Assembly: GCA_037039925.1 (NCBI GenBank)
Contig: JAXRKP010000698.1
Coordinates: 75,001 to 139,000, forward strand
Source: Doris montereyensis
Taxonomy: Eukaryota > Mollusca > Gastropoda > Nudibranchia > Dorididae
Reading direction: 5' to 3'
Length of the DNA: 64,000 nt
Under the pieces are notes generated by a model, which saw only the letters and a list, made by a program, of their open reading frames with translations, searched no databases and was not told where the DNA came from. The position numbers were made by a program, and so were the translations under genes. Positions 1 through 11,377 of the stretch are shown in pieces (position 1 is the first letter of the stretch; every line of letters begins with the position of its first letter).

Positions 1-735
1 TCGTTTTAAATGGCAGTTCACAGGAGTTTAATAAGAAGTTTGAATACTTTTAAACCATAGAGATATCAATCGATTTGCATCATTGAAGACCAAACGAGCT
101 CAATTCTTCTACACATTAAGGAAAAGAAATTGCTTATGGCGTTATATTCGTTGATTTGTTATTCCTTTTATTACTATTCATGAAAGTGTCGCTCTAGTTG
201 TTTAGGGTTAAATCCGCTCCTGGTGACATCATTGCTCGCAAGATGCAAATCAGTTCGCATTACTCAAACACCGGAAATCTTGCATCTTGCAATATTATCT
301 AATAGCGAGCTCGATACAGCTCTAAAATAAAGAGCCACGTCGGGTTGTCTGTTCTTTTAGTATGCCCCATGCAGAAAACTTGACACACTAACATTAAATA
401 ATGGAGAAACTGCTTTAGCCAATTATGAAGGCATGTTGTTTATTGTCTATAACTGTATGAGTGTACTGAGGCGACGAGACAATGTTATCACATACATGTA
501 GATTCTACTTTGTCCATTGAAAAGGAATTTGCATTGGTTACTTGATACGAAAAACGAGTCTGCAGCAAGCCGTTATCATATTACATATACATGCACATTG
601 ACGATACACAAATATGGGACTTGAGCGATTGTTTTTCCTCTCTGTCTTCCTCGCTTGAGTTTGCATGAAATGCCCATTTCATTATTTTCTATTCCTTAAA
701 AGCTCTTTTTGTGTTTTTCCCCCCTTTCCTTTCAG
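1..735. other. intron or 5' flank, no recognised content
   Basis: This is AT-rich unique-looking sequence before the first recognised exon. It has no long coding-like frame, tandem repeat or retroposon that I can identify. It ends in a pyrimidine-rich acceptor (TTTCCTTTCAG) at 735. The upstream part of the receptor gene, including signal peptide and promoter, must lie outside the window. Confidence 0.6.
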
Positions 736-1079
736 AAATACCAAGAACAAAAATCGATTGTCCATCTGATTTGAGTGTGAATATTATGTCATCCACCGGA
801 GCGCTGTTCATTGTCAGTTTTATTTCACTTCCTGGAATGTGGTTGAATGGCGCGTCCCAAATTTCGACGAGCCCGCAGCCAGATGCACCGGAAGCGGAAC
901 ATGCCAATCCTTAATCGAGGGCTACTCAGCATCTGTGACAGCCCAAAATGGACCCACCATTGCCACATTGTATTACAACAACACGGTTACCAGTCAACAA
1001 GATCGTAAATGGATATGCTCAATCTTTGACACAACTTTTGGATTCATTGATTCAATATCATGTGACGCCGACATTCATG
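736..1079 (+). CDS. adhesion GPCR exon: Ig/HYR-like extracellular domain, one frameshift
   Basis: First recognisable exon. It follows a TTTCCTTTCAG acceptor and ends before a GTGTGT donor. Read in phase 1 it begins IPRTKIDCPSDLSV and continues through ALFIVSF. The coding signal then moves to another frame with VVEWRVPNFDE, a paired-cysteine stretch RCTGSGTC, and DRKWICSIF. The start resembles HYR (hyalin repeat) domains, and the W...KWIC spacing resembles an Ig-type beta sandwich; I cannot decide between them. The length is 344 nt, one base short of a multiple of three, while the flanking extracellular exons are phase 1-1. That points to one missing base near 815-835. It lies upstream of the cysteine modules of the same receptor. 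Exon boundaries are fairly secure; the domain name is not. Confidence 0.6.
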
Positions 1080-2159
1080 GTGTGTAGATGTAGAGATATA
1101 TATATCACTTGTTTCGGCAGCAGTTCCCCACTTGGGAAACTTCCCCTTCTTCCAATTTTATTAAATCTAAAATCTAGATCTAGAATCTAGAATCTAGATG
1201 GTGTCTGAAGACTGTCACAAATTTATTAATTTTTTAAGGGAAAAGGGAAGGGGGTGGGGGGACTACAATTGAGAGGTAAAATACACAATATTTGACACAT
1301 TATGTTCATATTTCACACATTCAAAGGTATCATGTTGTGATCAAGGTGGACTAGTTTTTTTGTTGCTCAACATTTTAGTTTCTATGGTAACGGCGGCCAT
1401 ATTGGATTGTATACGCTTTTTTCAAATCGCTAAAACTCAAGATGAAATCTTCAAAGTCCACCAAACTTGAGATGTAGGAAGAAGAAAGACATATAAAAGT
1501 TATTTTAGATCGGTTTTAGATGCCTGGTCTAGTTATTGAGAGAGAAAAATATTGAAAAATTCAGTCCACAAAATTTTGAAACACCATTTTTTTTTACTAA
1601 ATCGTCAATAAATCAATATATTGTTGAATTTGTTTTCAAAGCCTCATATATGCAAATTTGGCAATCATATGAAAAAGCTATAGCCCAAATTTAATTAAAA
1701 TCTAACTTTTTTACTTTTTAGCAAAATGTTTTTAAAAAAGCTAGTTTTGAAAACTGCCATTTTGTATTTCTGAAACCAAAATATGTATGGGAGCGTTTTA
1801 CAAAGAGGGGCTTATGATTTGAGTAAATTTATAACATTTTTCAAGAAAAAAAAGAGGGCCTAAAGCCACATTTGCATATAGTTTTCATGCTTTTTACTAT
1901 TGCAGACAGATTCTAGAAATTCAACTAAGTATTACTTTCTATGCAAACTTTAAATCTATATCTTGTTAAATTGTAGATCTAAACATCTCCATGCATCAAC
2001 GTCTAGTAAAAACAAGGAATTCATGTCATAGTATTAGTTTGGTCAGGCATTTTGCCAAATAACTCTCCAAAATTGTAGCTTTGTTTTTAGGATAATCTCA
2101 AGTCATGTTATGTATGTCTGTCTTTCGGTCTTGTTTTTATGCTTTCAATTGTTGTTTTA

Positions 2160-2427
2160 TTTTCATATCAGATTTTTCATCAGGACAAATGATTTTGAGC
2201 GTGCTGATTTGAATTTTTTTTGATATCACTTCATTCTTCAGGATGAAATGATTTTGAGTGTGCTGATTGGAATTTCTGTTTCTTTCATTATATCAGTTCC
2301 TTTTCCAGGACCAAATGATTTCAAGTGTTCTGATTGGATTTTTTGTTTTCTTATCACTTCTTTCTTCAGGACCAAATGATTTTCAATTTGCAGATTTGAT
2401 TTTTTTCCATATCACTTTTTCTTTCAG
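2160..2427 (+). repeat. tandem reiteration of an intron-exon junction
   Basis: The end of the intron and the first ~25 bases of the next exon (CAGGACCAAATGATTT and variants) are repeated in tandem. Acceptor-like AGs fall at 2183, 2241, 2308 and 2369, before the true one at 2427; spacing is 58-67 bp. Each copy has its own pyrimidine tract. Only the last copy continues into the full exon. Using the upstream AGs would shift the frame (2183, 2308, 2369) or meet an immediate TGA (2241). Confidence 0.8.
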
Positions 2428-2559
2428 AACCAAATGGTTTCAGATGTGCTGCTTTGGTTGCAGAGTGTCGTGGAAATGTGACCTGTTTGGCTGGCATATC
2501 GTGTGACTGCAATTTTGAGAGTGACTACTTCTCTCTTGCCTTTCACAAATGTCTTCCTC
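2428..2559 (+). CDS. adhesion GPCR exon: EB-like six-cysteine module
   Basis: A 132-nt phase 1-1 exon between a CTTTCAG acceptor and a GTAAGC donor. It encodes one complete module starting PNGFRCAALVAEC and ending AFHKC. Cysteine spacing is C-x6-C-x5-C-x5-C-x-C-x13-C, the EB/EGF-like pattern shared with the exons downstream. The frame is open and the other two frames carry stops. These disulfide-bonded modules would lie in the extracellular N-terminal region of the receptor. Ligand or partner is unknown. The acceptor is preceded by four tandem decoy copies of itself. Confidence 0.85.
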
Positions 2560-5072
2560 GTAAGCTCTTGAAATCAATTATTAAGATTGACTGTATATAA
2601 TCTATTCTTTCACTTGAAATATCTAAAAAAAATATTTTATCATAAAGGAATTTATACTGCGGTGTAGGCAATAATATATCGTTGGTGAAACTGTCTAAAA
2701 GCGAAAGCCTGACATAATTCTTCAGGAGAAGCAAAAAACATCATAAATAATCAAACTATGCTATGCTTTTTGGAAGTAAAATGGAAATCTCTGTTTAAAT
2801 CATGTGCGTAAATTGAGCTTTTCTTTTGGTTCAAGGCCTCCAATATTTATAAGGACATGAAAGAAGCATGCGTTTGATCATTTTAAGGACCTATCTCATT
2901 TCCCATATATCATGGACTTAAGCATTTTGACAGTTTCAGAAATAAATATGATCGTATAGAAAGAATTGATCTGATCCTTGCTATGATGATCATCAGGATG
3001 ATGTCAACACTAAAACGATTACTTGGTTCCATCCTTATTCATGTATTGTGTCAAGGAGTTTAAAATTAGGCTGATGGCGTTTTTGCCACCAGAGGAGACA
3101 AAATATTAGATATATCCTTTCTTTACAAACATCCCATGGCTAATTTGACAAACCAACATCACATCTGACATAACAAACCGGGAAACAGTTATGAAAACAT
3201 CAAATCTGAATCCAGAAAGAAGAATGGTGAAACAGCATCAATTACAACTGTGAAACAATGTGATCAACTTGAAATAAAGAAACAAATTCCTTGCATTCTA
3301 AAATGAGTTTTTACTCAAATATAATTTTGATTCTGAAGTATGTGGATGAGTATCGAGCGAAGAGAAACTACTACTCACTCTAAATAACAAAGTACAATAT
3401 CTAAACTATGATAGGTAATTTCCAGAACAATTGCTGGTTTATTACAGAAACTAAATGTATTACAGAAACTAAATATTTGCTTCACAAAAAGAAGAAACAG
3501 TTTAGTAAAGTGAAAAACTCAAAAAGAGTAAGGAGATAAATATCAAAGACTTAAAAGGAAAACTCAGCAAACATACAAATAACTCATGCAAACTGCTATA
3601 GAGCATAATAAACAATCATGAATGATAAAATTTAAAAAACAGGACATCAGTCAAAATCAAGAGAACTTTGGCATCTCACATTTAAAAAATGAACTCTCAA
3701 ACAATAAAAATTCTTGAGTATTTTCTAACTTGCAAATGAAAATTGATCAACACATTCTTACAGTTGAAGAATATCCCAAAATAAAAGCTATGACAGTCAC
3801 AGAAACAGGAATGTTAAAGTTACCACTTAATGTCAATGAAGATTAAGCAACAATGGCAGATGAACTACCTTGAAAATCACATTAAAAACTTGCATGTATG
3901 AAATAACTAGATTTTATGTGCAGCGTGAAGAATAAAGTAACTAATTTTTTTAAAAGTTATAAATGGCCAAATCTTTATTCCATTAGATAAGCTTCAACTT
4001 AATTCAATAATAACTAGATAAGGCTGTAAAACACCCATTGTCCCATGCTCAGACAGTGATAGTTACCTGTATTTATTTTACCCCAATACACAAAGGCTGG
4101 AACACACTGCCAACCAGATTTAAACTCAGCACTAGCACTGCACACTTCAAAAACTGAATTACATGCATCACTATAAAGTCACAATTTGATGAACCATAAG
4201 TAGATTTAAAATCATGTACGCTTGGGATGATGCTCAGGGAAGGAATTGTTATTAGTATGAATAGGAGGAAGACCAGAAGGTTAAAGGTACCATTGCTGTA
4301 TTATATAACTCATAGTACTCATGTTCCTGCATACTCTTTTTTTGCTAGTCTGTTCAGATCCCAACTCTCTACTCTTGACTTACTGACTTAAAGCCGTCCG
4401 CTCGCTTAGCTGTCAAACTTTGCAGCCTCGGCAACCTTCCTGCTGAAGATTTTCCAGTCACTTTGATTAGTGGCAATGTCTCGGATTTTCTGCAGGTCCT
4501 CGTAGGATGTCAGCAGGAGGTTGTTGTTTGGCATTCTTTTAAGGTCGCTGTTCAGTGTTATTGGCAGTGTGGTGACTGGTCATCCTTTGTATTAGGGTCT
4601 AAGATCAGTGAAAGAAAAAGCCTAAAAGGTCATGGCTTTGTTTCCTTGAATTTCTCTCTACTCTGTCGCCATTTAATTGTTTAATTACATTAGTGATAAC
4701 TGACAATAGCTCCATCAAAGAAGACGGAAAAGACATGTGACGTTTTAGGCATGTTGTAAGATAACAAATGATAAATGTGTAATATTCACACTGATACTAT
4801 ATGGTGTGATGAGTATGCTAAAGGCACACATATTTTCAGTATTTAATGCGGTGACTAGATACAGATGAATGAAAGTGTATTTTTGTGATCCATAGAACAA
4901 TTTTTTTAAACTACCCTTCAATGTTCCTTCTAAGCTGAGCACGTGAAGACAGAAAAGATGCGCACAATTGAGCAATGTTTGCGCACACCATTGAAAAACA
5001 ACATTATGCACACACACAAAATAATTTAATTTTTGCACACAATTAGAATTTTTCTATTTTGATTTTTAACAG
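2560..5072. other. intron; contains repeat R5 and a possible minus-strand LINE tail
   Basis: An intron of about 2.5 kb. The part from 2640 to 2940 is an interspersed repeat (R5) that recurs inverted at 49380-49680. From 2950 to 4390 I see only AT-rich sequence. On the minus strand, 4400-4565 reads as a short open stretch (EDLQKIRDIATNQSDW, then FSRKVAEAAKF) that resembles the extreme C-terminus of a retrotransposon polyprotein; this is a weak call. The remainder to 5060 is AT-rich with nothing recognised. Confidence 0.5.
2640..2940 (+). repeat. interspersed repeat R5, copy 1
   Basis: About 300 bp that match the reverse complement of 49380-49680 over most of their length. Shared blocks include GGCCTCCAATATTTATAAGG/GGCCTCCAATATTTGTAAAG, CTTTTTGGAAGTAAAATGG and the end ATATATCATGGACTTAAGC. 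Two copies in the window mark it as a dispersed element of unknown class. I see no coding capacity. Confidence 0.6.
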
Positions 5073-5231
5073 GAAATGACCACCAAGAAATATGCGAGGT
5101 TCTTTCCCCTGATTCTTGTCTTGATGAAACAACTACATGCACCTCTTACTTTGATTTCGGGGAAGAATACTGTCTCTGTGATTTGACAGAGTTCTGGGAT
5201 GACGAAAAGACAGATTTTCATTGTACACCAT
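5073..5231 (+). CDS. adhesion GPCR exon: variant EB-like cysteine module
   Basis: A 159-nt phase 1-1 exon between TTTTTAACAG and GTAAGT. It encodes NDHQEICEVLSPDSCLDE, then TTTCTSYFDFGEEYCLC and a final FHC. Six cysteines have the spacing C-x7-C-x6-C-x10-C-x-C-x14-C, longer loops than the neighbouring modules. It is the last cysteine module before the fibronectin type III exon. The acidic loops are notable. The frame is intact and both splice sites are canonical. Confidence 0.85.
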
Positions 5232-5534
5232 GTAAGTTGAGAGGAGAATATTTTGGTTGAAATTTTGAAACATTGTTCGTATGTGAGAACCATGACCAAC
5301 TTTTAAATAACTTGGATACAGTAGTATCTGCGAAAATGTCCAGTCCACGGGTGACAAAAAAATCTGGCAACCAGATGTCTGTAAAGCTCTAATTTAACAC
5401 CAAATAATAACCAGGTGTCTATAAAATTGCCCAGTAAAACACCATGTTAATCTAATGGCCATGAATATAGTTATATGAAATATAATGAATAAATTATTTT
5501 AAAAGGCGAATAAAAACGTTATCTTTTTCTCTAG

Positions 5535-5786
5535 TGTCTGATATATTTGAGAAGGCTGAGATTCAAATTGGCACCAACTACCTGAGCATCACGTGGCATG
5601 GATTTTACAGTATTTTGAAAATTGACTTCAGTTTGCAGTTGGACGGGGATGTATACTCTGGTCAGCATGTGATTGTTGAATTTCTAACTCCTGGGACTGA
5701 ATATATTGTGACTCTGTCTGTATTCGTATCTGAAGATATGTTTTATCCTGTCAGGGAAACATCCTTAAACAGAACAGTTTCTACTG
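5535..5786 (+). CDS. adhesion GPCR exon: fibronectin type III domain
   Basis: A 252-nt (84-codon) phase 1-1 exon from CTCTAG to GTAAGT. The translation carries FN3 hallmarks: a B-strand tryptophan in YLSITWHGFY, and the E-F region LTPGTEYIVTLSVFV with the conserved tyrosine. It ends in RTVST. Length is close to the usual ~90 residues, so one exon equals one domain. FN3 domains in adhesion GPCR ectodomains serve as spacers or adhesion surfaces; no ligand can be inferred. It sits between two cysteine-module exons. Confidence 0.9.
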
Positions 5787-6329
5787 GTAAGTCATGTTGC
5801 TTCCAGCCTTTAATGTAAATTGTATGCGTACATATAGCTCTTTCTCTAAGAGGAAAATACATTTTTGTTTAAAGAAGCTAAAGGAGAAAATATACAAAGC
5901 TTGTTTGTATGGAAATATAGCTTTGTCATTCTGTATAAGACTCTACAGTCTGCTGAGAAGGAGAACAAATAGTTCTATACTCCTTTAAAAATGATAACGG
6001 ATCCAGGAAACATTGGGATTAACTAGTCCAACTTTTTAATTGCAAAACCTGTTAGGTGAATGAATATTTTACTCAAAGACGGAAAGCAATGAAACTTTCC
6101 TTACATCATTTCTAGTAGAAACAATCCTCAAATGAAAATGATCTTGGTATCATCTAGAACCTACATGCAAAATATGGTTACTCTTGCCTGGCAACAGAGC
6201 CTTTGACTCTCAAGGAACGACTAACTCAGAATTATATACATGTATATATAGATCAATTCATCCCAATCCAAATCAGCAACAGACACATTGTTGCTCTCAT
6301 CTGGAAAGAAAAAGTAAAGAAAAGTTCCT
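5787..6329. other. intron segment, no recognised content
   Basis: AT-rich intron between the FN3 exon and the first SINE-1 copy. Short open frames occur but have no coding-like composition or recognised motif. Confidence 0.5.
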
Positions 6330-6598
6330 TCAAGACCATTACAGCCCATAGAGCTGAAGCTTGTCCTGGTTACCATAGTGTGAAGCGGCACAAGTGATAA
6401 TAATCACCTCCTTGACAAGACCTTAGGCTGGACGCGGGTTTTTACTCCCAGATCAGAGCTTGTACTCATTTACACCCAGGTCGAGGGGGAAAATTCATGT
6501 TTATTGTCTTTCCCAATGAACACAATGTGAGACTGAGCTTTGCTAGGATTCAAATCCGGGACCTAGCAGCCTAACCACTCGGCCACCGACACCACCAT
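6330..6598 (-). mobile_element. SINE-1 copy (tRNA-derived)
   Basis: Reading the minus strand from 6598, the head GGTGTCGGTGGCCGAGTGG then GTTAGGCTGC matches the A box of a class II (Leu/Ser-type) tRNA. A degraded B box follows (GGATTTGAATCC). The body carries the family signatures CCTGGGTGTAAATG and AATAATCACCT in inverted form. The tail lies at the 6330 side (TTCCTTCAAG on the plus strand). Confidence 0.85.
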
Positions 6599-6932
6599 CT
6601 GGCAAGTATGACAAGCTGGTAATAGTGTTCTTATCTGGGTTTTATCTCTTTAAGTAATTCATACTGGTGAGCATAGATGATCTTTTCAATAACATACCTT
6701 TTATTGTATATATTATATTTCTTCATTGTCTTTGATTTAGATATCATATAAGTAATTTTCAGTCAAGGAATCTTGAGATTATTTTTTATTTTTTAAATTT
6801 GTGAATGAAAACCTTGAGTCATATGAATTTGAAATTGATTATTTATTCTATTTCTGTGAGTTTCATTTATTATCTACTGTATCAGCTGGGTTTTTTTTTC
6901 CTTTCTGTTTATTCCTATTTTTTTTAATGCAG

Positions 6933-7067
6933 ATGGAGTATACAGAGGCCTTTGTCATGGCAGGTGCACTTCAAACTTGCTGTGTATTGAAGGAACTGAT
7001 GGACAGGCAACTTGTGAATGTCCTACTCTTCATTTTTATGACGAATTATCTAACACTTGCAGCAGCA
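6933..7067 (+). CDS. adhesion GPCR exon: EGF/EB-like cysteine module
   Basis: A 135-nt phase 1-1 exon between TTTTTAATGCAG and GTAAGT. It encodes GVYRGLCHGRCTSNLLC, then QATCECPTLHFYDE and a final NTC. Six cysteines are spaced C-x3-C-x5-C-x9-C-x-C-x12-C, nearer to EGF spacing than the A/B/C modules downstream. The frame is intact. It lies between the FN3 exon and the duplicated module array. Confidence 0.85.
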
Positions 7068-7129
7068 GTAAGTTTATGTGTGAAAAGTTAGTCTCCGTAC
7101 CTGATAAACACTAGACAGACTGTTGACTT

Positions 7130-7565
7130 CTTAGCCTCTGCCCCTAGGCTCAGGTTATACAATGGAATCGATAGAGATGGATTTATAGTCTGTATCCCTG
7201 CACAAGTGCAGGCTCACTGATCATACATCATTTATACCCGTGCAGGCTCACTGATCATACATCATTTATACCCCAGCAGGCCATTTCACTCAAAGTCCTT
7301 CTCAACTCCCTAGGAGCATATAGTACATCAGCCTATTAGGCACTTTGTACTAACACACTGACAAGATCTTTCTATATGTATATTTGGGTAGTCATTTACA
7401 CCCAAGTGAAGTAACGAAAGCAGAGTGAAGTACCTTTCCTAAGAGCACAAAGTTGTGAAAAAACACCTGAAGCCAGCCATGGGTTTTGAAACAGTGTCAT
7501 TGGGATTACAAACGCACAGCACTACGGTTTTGCTACAATTTCTCCAGTATCTCTTGCTTCACTGC
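7130..7565 (-). mobile_element. SINE-2 copy (second SINE-like family)
   Basis: A copy of the element also found at 44605-45035 (same strand) and 45090-45445 (opposite strand). Shared blocks include GATGGATTTATAGTCTGTAT near the 3' end, TTTACACCCAAGTGAAGTAA and GGTTTTGAAACAGTGTCATT. It contains a two-copy duplication of about 35 bp at 7205-7275 (GCAGGCTCACTGATCATACA). Confidence 0.7.
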
Positions 7566-8017
7566 ATGGTGTATATGAAAAGTATAAAAGTAGTTCCACG
7601 TAAGTTACTACATATGATTCTGCTTTACGTTTCCCTTTTAAAAGGTTGATCAATAAGAAAATTTATATGATATGGCTTAACATAAAATGCCATCAAATCG
7701 TTCATGAATATTTGCCATGCTGTATTAGATAAAGTCGGAGTCTTTTTCAATTTTTATCAACAACAAAAATACCATGAATATTTTATTTTTCTGTTTTTGA
7801 ATAAATTGGCATTATTCAATGACAATTTTGACATTTTTTGGTATTGGTATTAGGCTGTGACAGTCTTATTAAATTTTCATGAAATTTTTACTGAGATAAA
7901 TAGGATTGTGATCAACTTGGCCAAAATTGGTCCATTATATTCAATTTGAAGGTAGAATTTTAATTTTAGAAAGAACCTTTTGTTTTTATCGTCACAGATA
8001 TGATTTTTTACATATAT

Positions 8018-8530
8018 AGTCGACTTCGGTTCAACACAACTCTGTTAATTCAATTTCCATTTAATCGCAACTTTTCCCAAGAAACAGAATTAATTCTTTA
8101 TAAAAGTCACTGATTAATAGCAACACACTTCAGATAATCGTAATCCCGGTGAAATCTTCCCTAAGATTTTCAGTCGGCTTTTTTCTAATTTCACATTTTG
8201 TTAAGCGATGCTCACATGTATACCTAACAATGTAATGATTCAATGGCCTGACAGTACTGACACTGATTGTGGGTCTAACAGACAGTGAAAGCCGCAATCA
8301 GTCTTGCATACACAGACTCAGACAGATGGGCAGCGTAGTATTATACGATACAATAAGTAACACATGGTTTTCCCCAGCCAATAAGCCGAGTGGGCAGCCG
8401 TCAACCGACCATTCAGATCGGAAGGAGTGGCGTTATTTATCAAGTGCTGCACACCTTGTAGCTTATCACACAACTAGCTCAACGTACGGAATGAACTGAA
8501 TTAATGCAGTAATTAATATAGTATATAGCT
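8018..8530 (+). mobile_element. pogo/Tigger-like element, 5' part (copy 1)
   Basis: Starts TAGTCGACTTCGGTTCAACA and continues with TTAATCGCAACTTTTCCCAA, then a region matching 58010-58330 of the second copy at 57040-58595. It has one unit of the 53-bp motif that is expanded in the other copy. The 3' inverted repeat is not seen here, so this copy is probably truncated. Confidence 0.6.
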
Positions 8531-8784
8531 AGGAGTAGCGAGCAGAGATTCAAATATCTTTTATGGCTACAACACGATATTGGTCTACAATGACATGCTC
8601 CAGACAGAGGAAAACGCAATATTGCCAATCTGAATTTGATATTTTGTTTTCCTACTTTGACTTTTCTTATGAAAAGCTAGAACCCATAGAGCTTTATCAA
8701 ATTAGTTTTAAAATGAGTCATTTATTGTGAATGAACTTTGAGAATGATTGGAAAGATTCTTACATTTAATTTGTTTGTCACTAG

Positions 8785-8913
8785 GAAATGGCTTTGGATC
8801 TATGTGTGTTGATTCACCTGATTGCCTGAATGATTTAATTTGTGTCAACAACTCTTGCAACTGTGACACATCAGACCTATTCTACGACTTTGATAGTATG
8901 AGATGTGATCTGA
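8785..8913 (+). CDS. adhesion GPCR exon A1: EB-like module
   Basis: A 129-nt phase 1-1 exon between GTCACTAG and GTAAGT. It encodes NGFGSMCVDSPDCLNDLIC, then VNNSCNCDTSDLFYD and SMRC. Spacing is C-x5-C-x5-C-x4-C-x-C-x13-C. An N-glycosylation sequon (NNS) sits before the fourth cysteine. The protein is identical to A3 at 14983. First exon of repeat unit 1. Confidence 0.9.
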
Positions 8914-9461
8914 GTAAGTACACAAGTTCTAGCAGAGTTATTTTTCATGTTTACCTTAGCAATGGCTCAATTTTGTTTATGCTATTTTCTTAAGTTAATC
9001 ACAGTATGATGTTTATAAAGACAAGAAAACATTGGCATTTATTGACCTATAATCAGCTATCCTTTATTGCTGTCACAGACCATCTGTAAAATAAAGTATA
9101 CCTATCACACTGGTTCTATGGTCTTAAGACTAAGAATATAATGTGAAATATAAACAGTTTCCCAATGTTATGTCAAAAATCAATGAAATTTCTTGTAACT
9201 CTTCTTCACTGTATCCGTTTCATACATTTCGTATCATCAACCCATACATTTAAGTGTATCTTACGTGGGTGTTTTTTTGTTCTTGTTTATATGAGTGTCG
9301 TTTTTTCTCTGTTCTTGTATTCTTTTAAAGGACAGTTGTTGTTTTACAAACGTTCAACTTGTTAGTACAATCAAAATTTACTGGGTTTTTTTCTTGTGTT
9401 ATGAGTACAGTAATAATGTCTCTTGAAATTGAGTAATTGCTCAAGTTGTATCTTCCTGTAG

Positions 9462-9593
9462 GAAAAAGTCAGGGTTTTTCATGTACTGAATTCTTGAGTG
9501 AATGCAAGAGCAATTTGGAATGTTTGAATGGCATTTGTGACTGTGATAATGTGACAGTGTTCTATCATCCAAATAGCTTCCAATGTGAAAGAA
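9462..9593 (+). CDS. adhesion GPCR exon B1: EB-like module
   Basis: A 132-nt phase 1-1 exon between CTTCCTGTAG and GTAAGT. It encodes GKSQGFSCTEFLSECKSNLE, then CLNGICDCDNVTVFYH and FQC. Spacing is C-x6-C-x5-C-x4-C-x-C-x13-C. It has an NVT sequon. It differs from B2 and B3 at F versus S before the first cysteine. Confidence 0.9.
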
Positions 9594-10093
9594 GTAAGTA
9601 TTGTCAAGTCAATGTGAATGTTATTGACTTTGTTTAGTTATAAGCATAGTTAGTTAGGAATACCTATATATTATGTTTTTCCTACTGGATAAAGAGAGCT
9701 ACTACCTACTTGACCTTGCAATCACTGAAAGTCTAATTCATCTTTCCAGTGAGTTTATTGCCTTGTTGCACCTATGTACAAGAAAGGAAACTCATGACTT
9801 ATGTTGAATTAGAATTTAGCTAGGAGAAATTTGTCTCACATGAACATAGACTGCAAGAGGAATTAAATATGATCTGAAAGAGTTTGATTATTAAGAAATA
9901 TTGGACACACAGTTTGTGTTTGATCATTGATCTAATTTAAGTCATGACATCGTACAGAAGGAATGGAGTGGCTTGAACATGAACAGCAGATTTTTGAATT
10001 TGAGTGGTTGATAAGTAAAGCGCTGAAGCTATACTCCATATCAACTGTTTGTGGAATAAGATTTGCAGTCTTTAATTTGATATTCAATTTCAG

Positions 10094-10222
10094 GAAAAGG
10101 ATTGAATGAGTCATGCTCTGATATTCCAAAGGAATGCAAAGACACTTTGATATGTACATCTGAGATGTGCGGCTGTGAGGAGAATAAATATTACGACCAA
10201 AACCAATTGCAATGCTTCAGTA
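10094..10222 (+). CDS. adhesion GPCR exon C1: EB-like module
   Basis: A 129-nt phase 1-1 exon between CAATTTCAG and GTAAGT. It encodes GKGLNESCSDIPKECKDTLI, then CTSEMCGCEENKYYDQ and LQC. Spacing is C-x6-C-x5-C-x4-C-x-C-x12-C. It carries an NES sequon. It is followed about 400 bp later by the sister copy C'. Confidence 0.9.
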
Positions 10223-10632
10223 GTAAGTAGAATTAAAAGCCATCAAATTTACTCTAATACACACAAAATGATGACGTTGTTATACGTCAACAAGAAATCT
10301 AAATAAACTCTTATGAAAAGCTAGAACCCATAGTCCTTTATTACATTAGTTTTTAAATGGGTCAATTGTTATTGCATGAACTTTGACAACATGATTAATG
10401 TAAGGAACCCTGTAAGAGTGTTCAATTATAAAGTTATATTGAATACACAATATTTGTTGTGTTATTTATCCAATTTAGATCCTGACATCATACAAAATGA
10501 ACCAAGCGGGGCATAAGAATGAAGAGCAGCTCTTTAAATATGAGTTTTTGATAAATAAAGCGCTGAAGCTATTGTCTATATGACTTGTTTGTGGGATAAG
10601 CTTGCAGTCTTTAATTGGATGTTTAATTTCAG

Positions 10633-10761
10633 GAAAAGGATTAAATGAGTCCTTCTGATGTTCCAAAGGAATGCAAAAGACACTCTGACATGTACATCTG
10701 AGATGTGCGGGCTGTGAGGAGAACAGATATTACGACCAAAAGCAATTGCAATGCTTCAGTA
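10633..10761 (+). pseudogene. exon C' of unit 1, disrupted by three indels
   Basis: Aligned to the intact C' at 16836, it lacks two bases after GAGTCCT and has one extra A in TGCAAAAGACAC and one extra G in TGCGGGCTGT. The net change is zero, so the ends are in frame, but the interior frame is wrong. The donor is GTAAAT rather than GTAAGT. The length is still 129 nt. It is either a damaged module or a base-call problem in a repeat. Confidence 0.75.
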
Positions 10762-10879
10762 GTAAATGGCATTAAAAGTTATCAAACATACTCTAATACA
10801 CAGACAAAATGATGACGTTGTTATACGTCAACAAGAAATCTAAAGATTTTTATGAAAAGCTAGAACCCACAGTAATGTC

Positions 10880-11153
10880 AAATTCCTTCAAGGCCCTTGA
10901 GGCCTATAGAGCCAGACTTATCCTGGTTTCTATAGCGTGAAGCGGAATAGGTGACAATAATCACCTCCTGTCCAGGATGCTAGTCTCAGGTTTTTACTCC
11001 CAAGCTAGTGCTTGTACCCATTTGCACCTGGGTAGAGTGCAGAAAATGCAATGTCTTTTCTAAGGAACACAACATCGGACCCGGCTTTTGCTAGGTTCGA
11101 ACTCGAAACGTCATGATCCCCAGTCAGGCAGCCTCTCAGACCGATGCCCCTAG
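10880..11153 (-). mobile_element. SINE-1 copy in repeat unit 1
   Basis: Minus-strand SINE-1 with its head at 11153 (GGGGCATCGGTCTGAGAGGC) and tail near 10880 (CCTTCAAGGCCCTTGAGGCC on plus). It occupies the same place in the unit as the copies at 14600 and 17085. Confidence 0.85.
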
Positions 11154-11258
11154 AACCCACGGTGCTTTATTAAATTAGTTTTTAAATGAGTCATTTATTG
11201 TAAAATGAACTTTGAGAATGGTTGAAAAGATTCTTACATTCAATTTGTTTGTCACTAG

Positions 11259-11377
11259 GAAATGGCTTTGGATCGATTCACCTGAGTGTGTGAACAATTT
11301 AATTTGTGTCAACAACTCTTGTAACTGTGACACATCAGACCTATTCTACGACTTTGATAGTATGAGATGTGATCTGA
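11259..11377 (+). pseudogene. exon A2, 10-nt deletion
   Basis: Same exon as A1 with intact acceptor and donor, but TATGTGTGTT is missing after GGATC. The exon is therefore 119 nt and the frame is broken. The deletion removes the first cysteine (MCVD). The residues after it match A4 in part (PECVNN), so this copy is a mix of the A1 and A4 sequence types. If real, including this exon would truncate the receptor; skipping it keeps the frame. Confidence 0.8.

Noticed and set aside
2160..2427. Four extra small exons
   Set aside because: The upstream junction copies lack donors and full modules, and extending from them gives frameshifts or an immediate stop.
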